64,000 nucleotides of DNA from Sphaerolaimus hirsutus (taxonomy: Eukaryota > Nematoda > Chromadorea > Monhysterida > Sphaerolaimidae), in the NCBI GenBank assembly GCA_964036195.1, contig OZ038452.1, forward strand, positions 22,083,785 through 22,147,784. Reading direction: 5' to 3'. This document shows, in pieces, positions 56,201 through 64,000 of this stretch. The notes below the pieces were generated by a model. That model was given only the letters and a program-made list of their open reading frames with translations, was not told where the DNA came from and ran no database searches. The position numbers were made by a program, and so were the translations under genes. How positions within the stretch are numbered: position 1 is the stretch's first letter; each line of letters starts with the position of its first letter.

Positions 56201-59200
56201 AAATGAAGAAAAAAAATTTTATCAAGTATTTTGAAACAATTTTTCTTAACAAAATTTATTTGTAATTTTACTTATTTTTTAATATTTCTATTTTTGTTTA
56301 TTACATTGTTGTTTAAAAAATATCTTCATATTTTATTTTTTATAATAAAAAATAAAATTCTTTTTAAAATACTTTTTTTTAAATTCACTGCTCATTTCAG
56401 TCCCCCTTTTTTGGAATTTGCACCTGATTGAGGTCGCGTGGCGCAGGCCTGACGGGCTTCAGCCAGATGCTATTGTCCGGCTCGCGCGCCAAGGGCACCG
56501 ACCTGCACTCGCGCGTGGGAGAAATCCTATCCGTCAGCAGACACGACGCTAAGGTTTGTTGACAGGCGAGGTTTTGTCGCCTTACATCCATTCATAAATC
56601 ATCTAAATTCATTATTCATTTCATTCGTGAAATTTGCAGGTGTTCAACTACGCCCGATTGTACGGCGCCGGCGAGCGCTACTCAGTCGGCTTAATGAGAA
56701 AGTCGATCGCTGAAAATGACAAACTGACGCCGGAGCAGAAGGTGGCGGGACTGAAAAACGCTGAGAGTGACATTCGCCGCATGTTCGCGCAGACGAAGGG
56801 CAAGAAAAAGTGAGTGGGCGGGTAGGCGGGAATTTTGAAGCACCTAATTTTGTAAATATAGGTAATTGTCCCTATCCATCATTCATTATCACCAGTCCCC
56901 CTTGGATGCGTCCCCTGGTAATGCAGCCCCCCCAGCCCCCCCCTGGATACGTAATCGATCCTGTACACAGTGCAGTCGCTTCAAAATTCTAGCAGTCAGC
57001 AAATGAAAAATACAAAACAAAACATACATATTTTGCATTTTTTTATCAGGTCTACTTCTTGATTTCTGTTGTTGTGGAAACATTATTGATTTCAGCCCAC
57101 ATACAAACACCATTGTTGAACTGATCCAAATGTCCAGTCAGTGAGATGAGATTTACCTAGTCTCCACAACTCAATCACCCGCGGCAGGATGTTCGCGGTG
57201 CTGAGCGGCGCGGGCGCGCAGTTGTTCCGCCGTTTCTACGCGCAGTACGGCCGTTTCGGGCACATGTGCGAGCGCCGCGACGACGGCACCGTGTGGGTTA
57301 TGGTCGCCGCGTCGCATTGGAAAAATGCCCCCAGGTGAGCCGGTCGGGGGTTTTTTGGGGTGGTATTTTGCGGGGGTACCTTTAGTGTTTGAAAGCGATC
57401 AAGGTATCTTGAATTTTGACCCCCCTGGGGTTGAGTGGATGGTTAATTACTCATCCGGAGGGATAGATAGCTGGAGATTTTTTTGGGTATTCTCGGGAAT
57501 AGACAGGTAGCTGGACGGTTCCCTCTCCTCTACCCCCCCCCCCATTCGAGACCCCGGGTATTTTGAATGCGTTTTGTCAGTATTTTTCCCATAATTTTTT
57601 CACACAGAACGGAAGTTTGGAAACAATTCACTTCATGGATGCGGCGAAATTTTCCTGATGTCGAATTGAATCAGTGCGAGGATGGCGTGAATACCAGCTG
57701 TCAACTCGACGATGATCGGCTGTCTGGTACTATCAATTTTTCCCTGCGACCCCGTTGGGTGGGGGGATTGTTCGTTTCTTTTTAATCCTTTTTTCTGTGG
57801 GTATCATAAAAAATACCAACCCTGGACCATTACACTGTGCTCAGCGAGTCGGAAACGTTCAATTGTTTGGAGGATTTGGGTATTTGGGTGGCCGAGCCAC
57901 GCACGCCCGTGCTGCAGGCGGGTTTGTCGCAGGCGCTCACCCTGCCGCCCGGCACGGATGGGTATCGGGTGCGTTTCTACATTTTGGGTTTTTTTATCTG
58001 TTTTGGGGGCCGTCGCAATGTTGCTATGTATTCAAAAGAGATGATCGAAGTATCTGGAATCTGTGAGTAGCTTCGAACGATATATCATGTCAAATAATAA
58101 AGGTATCGAAAAATCTTTATAACAATTATGTAAACTTTTCACATCGAAAGATCCTGCACCTACTATGTCCTATGTTTTTTTGCTGGAATTATTTTTATTT
58201 TATTAATGATAACGTCATGATGGGGTGTTTCCTTCAAAAAAATGCAAGGCCTGCGGTTGCCGAGTATACCAACAAATTGTTCACTTCACAGGACTTTGTG
58301 GGTGCTCGTGGTCGCTCTCGCATAAACTGGGTGGTGCAGAGCAGCGGGGTGGACTTCCTGCACATTTTCGTGACCGCCATGCACTGGCTGCGCACCGAGT
58401 ACAAAATGGACGCACGATTTGCTATATCCATACATGACGAGGTATTTAGGTGTTTGCGATAGATTGAAGTACCCTATATCATCGAATAAGTCGCCAGGGG
58501 ACTTTTTGGACTGGGGTGTGAGTCGAGGGGGAGTTACTCGGGGGATGAGTTTTTTTTCATTAGAACATCAAATAAAGTGCATGGTCGTATGGTATGGTAA
58601 TGGGTCATTTGAAAATTCACGGAGGAGTTATTTTTTCCTCAGTCAGCTAACAGGGTGAGTTATTCGAAGGGGAGAATTTTTCGAGGGGAGACGTAATGGA
58701 GGATATACGGTATGACCCGAATTTTGAATTTGTGATGCGAAAGTCGCCATCCCACTCTCACTATTGTTACCCCAACAATGGTCATGGTTTTAGATAATAA
58801 GACTGATAAAAAATAATCACCCAGATTCGCTACTTGGTGTCCGAAGGCGACAGCCACCGTTTCGCGCTGGCGATGCACCTGGCCAACCTGTACACGCGCG
58901 CCGCCGTGTGCGCCGCGCTCGACATGACCCACTCGTTGCCCATGGTTACTTTCTTACTGTGCTGTGCTGTGTGAAAATCAGTTTATAATGAGAATAGGAG
59001 AAGTACATATAAATAGTCTGCTAAACGCATGCTATGCATTTTGCTGGGAGAAATAGTCAAAGGTAACGTCATCGTAAAATAGAAAACGTAAAAATGATTT
59101 ACGTCATCGTAAATCAAAACTTCAAAAAAGAAAACTACTATCGTCGCTTGTACGAACTATCCGCCTTTTTCTTTTCTTACATATTTTACTTTTTTTTGTG

Positions 59201-59733
59201 AAACTGCAAAGTATCCTGCTCTTACTTATCGACTATGACAAGTAATTTTAGACGCATACTTTGAGGTCCGCCTAATATAGGTAATCAGCTCATCAGTCGA
59301 CTTATCTAGTATTTACGATGCCATATCCATCCCACAAATATATAAATAGTAGCGCACTTTTGATCATCAACATCATCCTCCGCAGTCGATCGCCTCCTTC
59401 AGCAAGGTGCAAGTCGATTCAGTTCTACGCAAGGACCCCCGCAATGACGCGATTACCCCGTCTAATCCAAACGGCCTATGGAAACAGTACAGCGTGCCGC
59501 CCGGTATCAGCTTGGATTTGGATGCGGCATTTCGTATGACGATGGGTAAATTGGACTGTTGCCAACTTGGTGATGAATCAAAAATGAGCAGCGGGCAATG
59601 TGCCAAAGATGTTGGGCGGGTCGGTCATTCTGGGATACATATAAATAGTGTAGATGACTCGCAGTTGGGTGCTACCCGTGGCGAGATCTCTTGTCCGCAT
59701 GGTTTTCCTTTGGAGGACGAAATGAGTATTTGA
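47224..59733 (+). CDS. POLG: mitochondrial DNA polymerase gamma, catalytic subunit (complete, 23 exons)
   Basis: Replicates mtDNA in the matrix. Exons: 47224..47404, 47558..47863, 48201..48339, 48704..48887, 49199..49303, 49362..49535, 49627..49706, 50127..50315, 53812..53967, 54068..54228, 54425..54485 (or 54509), 54548..54692, 55052..55245, 55587..55731, 55925..56060, 56447..56553, 56640..56809, 57188..57334, 57608..57721, 57845..57968, 58292..58441, 58825..58944, 59386..59733; 1211 codons, near the human length. Seen: acid-poor presequence; exonuclease motifs FFDVETC (D187, E189), VGHNVAFDRAR (D259) and YCARDV (D372); polymerase motif A VGADVDSQE (D751), motif B SRHDAKVFNYARLYGAG (R817, K821, Y825, Y829) and motif C SIHDE (D1055). 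All catalytic residues known for the family are kept. The linker (exons 9-12) and the segment at exons 16-18 are least conserved, so those borders are softer. Confidence 0.95.
48899..49137. mobile_element. hAT-like MITE of CGGAAAACGGAAA repeats (TAGGGTGTCAA family)
   Basis: Ends TAGGGTGTCAAC and GTTGACACACCCTA. Flanks ATTGCTAC / CTTACCAC agree at 5 of 8. It occupies POLG intron 4. Confidence 0.7.
49875..50070. mobile_element. MITE of the CACTAGTTGACACATG family, worn
   Basis: ATGGCCCAATTGCTACTTGAC at left and CCAGTTGACACACATGTG at right, with the CTGAGTTGACA arm. POLG intron 7, ending about 55 bp before exon 8. Confidence 0.65.
50460..51108. mobile_element. outer TAGGG...CCCTA hAT-like element interrupted by 50476-51019
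   Basis: TAGGGTTGGTCAAGAA starts at 50460. After the nested insert, TCAAGAATTATTTTTAC resumes and ends TTTTTGACACCCTA at 51108. Its own target duplication is weak. Confidence 0.55.
50476..51019. mobile_element. hAT-like MITE of CGGAAAA repeats with perfect target duplication
   Basis: Ends TAGGGTGTCAAAAAATTTT and AAATTTGACACCCTA. GTCAAGAA duplicated at 50468-50475 and 51020-51027. Long run of GGAAAACGGAAA-type units. POLG intron 8. Confidence 0.9.
51120..53741. mobile_element. composite transposon-derived block in POLG intron 8
   Basis: Bounded by inverted TTGGCGCACCGCACACTG and CAGTGTGCGGTGCGCCA. Inside: GCTGAA-rich arms (51180-51350 and 53440-53720), a CCCTGTAAAG hairpin element (51398-51556), a TAGGGTTCAAA element with GGGACCGGGACT repeats (51561-52495), a GGCGC element end (52615-52676), an ATATCG element (52680-52811) and AGGGGTATTCTAGA repeats (52010). 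No coding exon is found in it. Confidence 0.6.
55357..55507. mobile_element. ATATCG-repeat hAT-like MITE
   Basis: Starts TAGGGTTAGGGCGATATGG and ends ATATCGTCCCAAAAACCTG. Target duplication CTGATGAG / CTTATGAG (7 of 8). POLG intron 13. Confidence 0.75.
55732..55924 (+). mobile_element. hairpin MITE (CCCTGTAAA family) that forms a whole POLG intron
   Basis: From GTTCCGCTCCTAGACCCTGT to CAGGGTCTGGGAGTGTCCCCAG it is a near-perfect palindrome with arms of about 80 bp and a short GCTTCTTCGTC loop. Its first bases are the donor (ACAG|GTTCCG) and its last bases the acceptor (CCCCAG|GCG) of intron 14. Exons on either side read SIIQ then APSGYKFVGADVD without loss. Confidence 0.85.
56890..56952. mobile_element. 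tiny fragment of the GGACGTATCCAGG family
   Basis: CTTGGATGCGTCCCCTGG and CCTGGATACGTAATCG around C runs; end fragments only, in POLG intron 17. Confidence 0.4.
57392..57560. mobile_element. AGGGGTCT repeat family copy
   Basis: AAGGTATCTTGAATTTTGAC, CCCTGGGGTTGAGTGGATGG and CCGGAGGGATAGATAGCTGG. POLG intron 18. Confidence 0.55.
58195..58270. mobile_element. fragment of the TATACTCGGC MITE family
   Basis: TCATGATGGGGTGTTTCCTTC and GTTGCCGAGTATACC match 63829-63889. It keeps an open frame into POLG exon 21 but is not coding. Confidence 0.5.
58472..58710. mobile_element. TA-flanked CCCTATATCATCG MITE
   Basis: Ends CCCTATATCATCGAATAAG and GGAGGATATACGG between TA. POLG intron 21. Confidence 0.7.
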
Positions 59734-60818
59734 TTTGTTGTTGTTTTTTGCTTTGTTTTCCCTTTTCAACTGTGCCCTTTTGTGCTATACAGTGGTGCTG
59801 TTACGCGGATGGTTCTAGCATTTTTGTCATTTTTCAGTCGTGTTGTACAAAATGGTTGACTATGTGGCTTGAGATTTTTGAGCAGGTGATGTTTTTTTAA
59901 ATTGATTGATCCATAGATTGTTATGTCTTCAGATTTTTAGTTTTGTATACCGGAATTCCTCCTAGATGTTTTGCTTTAATGAAGTGTCAGTAGAATATCG
60001 GTAGAAAATCTTGCATTTTTACAGAGCGGTGTTCGAAACGATCGCTGGTGTTCTAAATAATACGTACCCTGCATACTAATTATCATGTCTTTGAACGGCT
60101 CCAGGTTTCGTAAATAAATAAATACAAAATTTAGGGATTCCACTGCGTTGAAGACACAGGATTCGCAATATCGCTATGAAGGTTTGTGATGGTGATGTAG
60201 AATTGTCACAAAATAATGTCTGGCAGTGCTCATGCGTGACAATTGTCGCTGGGTTGGCAACATTAGTCAAACTTTTTTGTCATCGTTGAAGGGGGGGGGG
60301 GGCACCGCGTAAACATTGCCATATTCAAAAGGGTAGCGCCTCGCTGGTCTCACTGTACTTTGGAAAGTGGACTGGTGGCAGTCCCAAGCCCTGTAAAGTG
60401 TCAAGCGGTCCGTGTCAAATGTAATGCAAAGTGTCAATTGTAAAGTAAATTGTCAATTCACATGCAAATGAAAAATCAAAGAAATCATAAACCAGTTTGC
60501 GTGAAACCCGTAACTTCGGTGAGGGTTGTTGATGTGTAGAGAATTCAAAGGTAGTAAATATTTGTGTACATATTTATTCAAATTCGAAGCGGCATTCATC
60601 TTCCCACCCACCCCCCCCCCCCCCCGAAATCAATGCGGCCTTTAGTAAAGTTTACATAAGTTCAGTAATAAAATGTTTTTTTTGTGTGTTGTGATTGACA
60701 TTTGACACTTTACATGATTTGCACCCCCGCCCCCACCAGATATCATGGCGCCGGCAATTCTCTGCATTCAATCACAAATAAATTGCATTAGTTTACATGC
60801 GACCCCTTCCGTGTTCAG
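59734..60818. other. POLG 3' UTR and spacer to TECR
   Basis: Contains AATAAATAAATA at about 60111-60122, a plausible poly(A) signal for POLG. A CCCTGTAAAGTGTCA element spans about 60382-60720, with C and G runs. The TECR first exon and promoter should lie here, but I could not identify them. Confidence 0.5.
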
Positions 60819-62333
60819 GTGGAAATCTGCGACGCGGTCAGCGCGCGCACCGTGTGCACCATTGACGATGTGAGTGATTATTCTTGACTCATTCCTTAGC
60901 CACTAATTTCGTCAACGCAACTCCCTGAATCGTAGTTGGCGGCCACGAGCACGATAAAGGAGGTGAAAGCAGAAATCTACCTGAAAAGTACGTTGCGTCG
61001 GAGAGGGTTCTCAATGGGGCGGGGTCGTTTTGCAGTGTGTGTCCGAAATTTGGGATCGCTTTTTTCATCGCCCCTTGGCTCTCTTATGCGATTAAGTTCA
61101 AATCTTGCAGACATTGATCGGAACCCTGACAGTAGGGTAGCAGAATTTTTCTTGCCGTACCGCATTTTAGCAAAATTTACCATACCGTTTACCCCAAAAT
61201 TTAAGATTTACTGTACGGTTGTTTACCGCAAAATATAAAATTTACCGTACCGGTTGACCGCAAGGCCGTACCGTCCTGCCACCCTACCTGGCACTGGTCC
61301 ATCTCCTGCAACCAGTCCCAATCACCCCCAAAGACCCCCGACTGCACCCCTCGCGGCAGGCGGTGCGCGTTGAGCCGCGCGGCAAGTCGCTGCACGACGC
61401 CGAGCGCCTGTGCGACCTGCACCTGCCCAGCCGCGCCGGTTTGCTATACTTGAAGGACTTGGGCCCGCAGATAGCGTGGAAGACGGTGAGTTGAAGTTTT
61501 GGATGGGATGTTGGGGGGTTTAGGTGTAAATGATAGAAAATTCAGTGTGGTAAATGTGATGTGTGATAAGAAAAGTTGCGCGGGAGCAAGGAAGTTATAG
61601 TTTGTGAGTGAAAAGTAAAATCTTTTGCAGGATGAGGGATAAAATTTTTTATTGCAGGATGAGGGATAAAATTTTTTTAGCAATGCATTTGCTCCCAATT
61701 CATATAGAAAGATAAAGCAAAGCAGTGCACATTTTCAAAGTGGGGAACTGTAAATATGATTGTGGAAGCATATTTACAGATTTTTATCTACTACGTGGTA
61801 GCATGCAGTTGCGTATCTGAAATTGCGCGAAAAGTTTGCATATATCTAGTGAACCAGTACTGAAAATTTCAGCTGCCGTTTAAAAAACGATGTATGCATG
61901 CGGTTTTTAAAAACATTTGGTTATTTTAAAAAACGATTAAAAAAACCTGACCGTCACTAGTGAAAAGTACATCACTATCACTGATAACTTACTAGTGATC
62001 GTGCAGAATTTGGCCCTGATGAGTTGTCCGACCCGCAGGTGTTTCTGTTGGAATACGCTGGCCCACTGTTCGTCTATCCGATTTTCTACTTTCGCCCTTC
62101 AATCATCTATGGCGCTGGTGGGTTTTCCTATTCAAAGATTATATGCGATATCATTGAATTAGTAAATAGTTTCGTAAATGTGCATGGATTGAAATTCAGT
62201 GCATGGATCTATCAGCGACGTGGTGCACCTGGCGGCGGTGTGTTGGAGTGTACACTATATAAAGCGGCTGTTGGAAACTGCTTTTGTTCACAGGTTCAGC
62301 CATGCCACCATGCCGTTGAGGAATCTTTTCAAG
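60819..62333 (+). CDS. TECR: trans-2,3-enoyl-CoA reductase, N-terminal part (truncated by window end)
   Basis: Last step of very-long-chain fatty-acid elongation in the ER membrane. Exons 60819..60867, 60936..60987, 61334..61485, 62039..62117 and 62200..62333. They match TECR: STIKEVKAEIYL, then HPSRQAVRVEPRGKSL and LYLKDLGPQIAWKTVF (ubiquitin-like N-terminal region), then LLEYAGPLFVYPIFYF, SDVVHLAAVCWSVHYIKRLL and VHRFSHATMPLRNLFK (start of the steroid-reductase-like membrane domain). The first exon is not found; the homologous start would be about five residues before VEI. The 60819 exon shows VEICDAV in one frame and SARTVCTIDD in another, two bases out of register. The last exon could extend through VGTYYG to about 62349. 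The catalytic C-terminal half is beyond the window. Confidence 0.85.
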
Positions 62334-62396
62334 GTTGGCACTTATTATGGTATACTCGGCAGACACGATAATCTACAAACAGATAGGAGTTACAGG

Positions 62397-63288
62397 CAAC
62401 GATGGGTAAGTTCTCCAAAAAAAACACTTTCTGTGTTTTGAGTTTTTCAAAAATGAATACCTGTGTTTTGAGTTTTTTTCTCGAAAAAAACTTGAGTAAC
62501 TCTGTTTTTATTTCTGTGTTTTTTGTAAAAACTCGAGTTTTTTTAATTTTGTTCTAAAAAGCTCAAGTTTTCTCCAAAAAATTTGAGTTTTCCCCAAATT
62601 TTTTTCGATTTACAGCATTTCGATCTGGAAACAGTGGTTTTCTTATAAAATATTGGTTTTACACATGTTTTAACCCCACATAACATATGTGTATTCATTC
62701 AAGTGTCAATAAAGTCCATAAAAATGTCCACAATGAGGACATCAACATCACAACGCCAGCAACAAAATGCCCAGAAATGACAATTTACGCAGTACTCCAA
62801 AATTCTTCAATGGATATGCACTGTATGGAAGACTGACTATCCGGGGCTATTTCGAGGGGGGGCTTTTTATTTCGCCAGTCCATTTTGAGGGGGGTTTATT
62901 CAAGGGGGGGTTAATTCGAGGTAATAAAGTATACTTAAATGTCAAAACTTAAATTGTTGAATCCACCATGACATGTGCATGCCATCTTGAATTTCTTTTT
63001 TGTACCATTATGAAATATGAATACATTATGTACATATTTACATACTATACATGCTTATCTTATCTTGTTTAGTTTAACTGAATTTATGTGCATTCAACTG
63101 CTTTGCTGACAAAAACACAAAAACTCAAAAAAACTTTTCTGTGTTTCCGTGTTTCTGTGTTCTCCAAAAAAAAACTCATTTGAGTTTTGAGCTTTTTAAA
63201 TTTATGAGTTTCCGTGTTTCTGTGTAAAACAAAAACACAGAAACTCAATGAGTTTCTGTGTTCAATTTCTGTGTTTTTTCCATCGTTG
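62397..63288. mobile_element. hAT-like element (CAACGATGG family), innermost hAT of the nest
   Basis: Ends CAACGATGG and CCATCGTTG with a perfect 8-bp target duplication GTTACAGG (62389-62396 and 63289-63296). Arms are AAACTCAGAAACACAG-type repeats. It holds a further CCGTATT-family remnant at about 62839-62931. Confidence 0.88.
62839..62931. mobile_element. CCGTATT-family MITE remnant nested in the CAACGATGG element
   Basis: GGCTATTTCGAGGGGGGGC and GGGGTTAATTCGAGGTAATA match the family; the outermost bases are worn. Confidence 0.6.
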
Positions 63289-63292
63289 GTTA

Positions 63293-63724
63293 CAGGGACG
63301 TATCCAGGATTTTGGAGCGGGGGGGCTGCTTGTTTACGGTACCCCGCGAACGGGGGGGGGCCCTAAAATTTTCCCTACGTGGTGGCGGAATAGCGTCATG
63401 GCGCTGGCGCCATTCGTAGGCGCCACGCCATGGCGCCATTGGCGTTGGCGCTGGCGCCAAAAATCGCCAATTTGTATGTAATGTATATGTGTTTGTATAT
63501 ACATACAAATAGGGCAAATACATTTATAGTGAATTGAGAGTACGATGACCCATTTTCCGATAATAAAGCTGTGTGATCGTTAAATGCGCGCTTGCGCGCA
63601 AAAATTTTCATAACACCTTCAAAAGTCTTACCAAAAGTCGCATTTTCACCGACTTTTGAGGTCTCACCCGGGAAGGGGGGGGGGGGCTACAGCGCCCCCG
63701 CCCCCCCCCCTGGATACGTCCTTG
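63293..63724. mobile_element. hAT MITE (GGACGTATCCAGG family), middle layer of the nest
   Basis: Ends CAGGGACGTATCCAGG and CTGGATACGTCCTTG. Its target duplication AGGAGTTA is at 62385-62392 and 63725-63732, now separated by the CAACGATGG element, which inserted across its left end. Confidence 0.88.
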
Positions 63725-64000
63725 AGGAGTTATGTCTTCGGCTGGCAGACGGCCAGCCAATAACTTATGGAAGTCGTGATGAAGACGACGTGATGGCGAG
63801 AGATGATGATCGGGACGAAAGTGATGACGTCATGATGGAGTGTTTCCTCCGGAAAAAGTGTACTGCGTTATGTCATCCGAGTATGATGATTGTGATTTTT
63901 TTCGATCTAAACTCATGCGTTTGCATTGAACACACCCAGTTTTCAAAATCCCGTTGCATAAAGATTTGCACTCAACAGTTTCCCAAAGGTCTTCTACGTT

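Larger units (their letters stand above)
62351..63889. mobile_element. TATACTCGGC-family MITE split by two later insertions
   Basis: Left piece 62351-62392 begins TATACTCGGCAGACA. Right piece 63733-63889 runs TGTCTTCGGCTGGCAGACGG to TGTCATCCGAGTAT. Together they rebuild a ~200-bp relative of 43622-43829. Confidence 0.78.

Noticed and set aside
58172..58291. Upstream extension of POLG exon 21 in the same open frame (PAVAEYTNKLFTSQ)
   Set aside because: The stretch carries a TATACTCGGC MITE fragment. The acceptor TTCACTTCACAG at 58291 restores phase with the previous exon.
62334..62349. Extension of the last visible TECR exon (VGTYYG) into the MITE
   Set aside because: It resembles the family's TYYWG, but the phase at the MITE border does not give the conserved Trp. 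The donor AAG|GTTGGC fits the family better, so this is left as an alternative.

Overview
This is invertebrate metazoan nuclear DNA. It has spliced genes with GT-AG introns, replication-dependent histone genes that end in 3' stem-loops instead of poly(A) signals, animal mitochondrial genes (OPA1, POLG) and a very heavy load of DNA-transposon MITEs. I cannot assign the phylum from this window alone. All exon models were built by eye from reading frame, splice sites and remembered family alignments, so they still need RNA support.

Layout. (1) 1-6 kb, + strand: a five-exon Ras/Rab-like gene whose G1, G3 and G4 motifs are all degenerate but which keeps a CaaX tail (CILM). (2) 6-14 kb: a dispersed histone set, H4 (-), a divergent H2B(-)/H2A(+) pair and H3 (+). 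All four share one 3' stem-loop sequence; no H1 is seen. (3) 14-21 kb: no gene. Two minisatellites flank about 4.8 kb of a ~125-bp satellite arranged as three copies of a ~1.25-kb higher-order repeat. (4) 21-27 kb: MITEs, then an eight-exon + strand gene for an unrecognised multi-pass membrane protein with a proline-rich tail. (5) 28.8-36.1 kb, - strand: the U1A/U2B''-type snRNP protein gene (SNRPA/snf), six exons, with a dead LINE inside its large second intron. (6) 36.7-47.0 kb, - strand: a complete 20-exon OPA1 (988 codons). (7) 47.2-59.7 kb, + strand: a complete 23-exon POLG (about 1211 codons), head-to-head with OPA1 across only 240 bp. (8) 60.8-64 kb, + strand: the 5' part of TECR, cut by the window end, followed by three layers of nested transposons.

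Relations. OPA1 (inner-membrane fusion, mtDNA maintenance) and POLG (mtDNA replication) appear to share one bidirectional promoter. H2B/H2A share another. Introns and spacers are built largely from short non-autonomous elements. Many have termini fitting the hAT pattern (C/T)A(A/G)NG with 8-bp target duplications that can be read directly; another family is flanked by TA and starts CCGTATTTCCTCG. Two introns, in POLG and in the membrane-protein gene, coincide end to end with copies of one hairpin MITE family, and a third has a hAT insertion whose target duplication is the splice donor itself. Together these suggest transposons that create or rebuild introns here.
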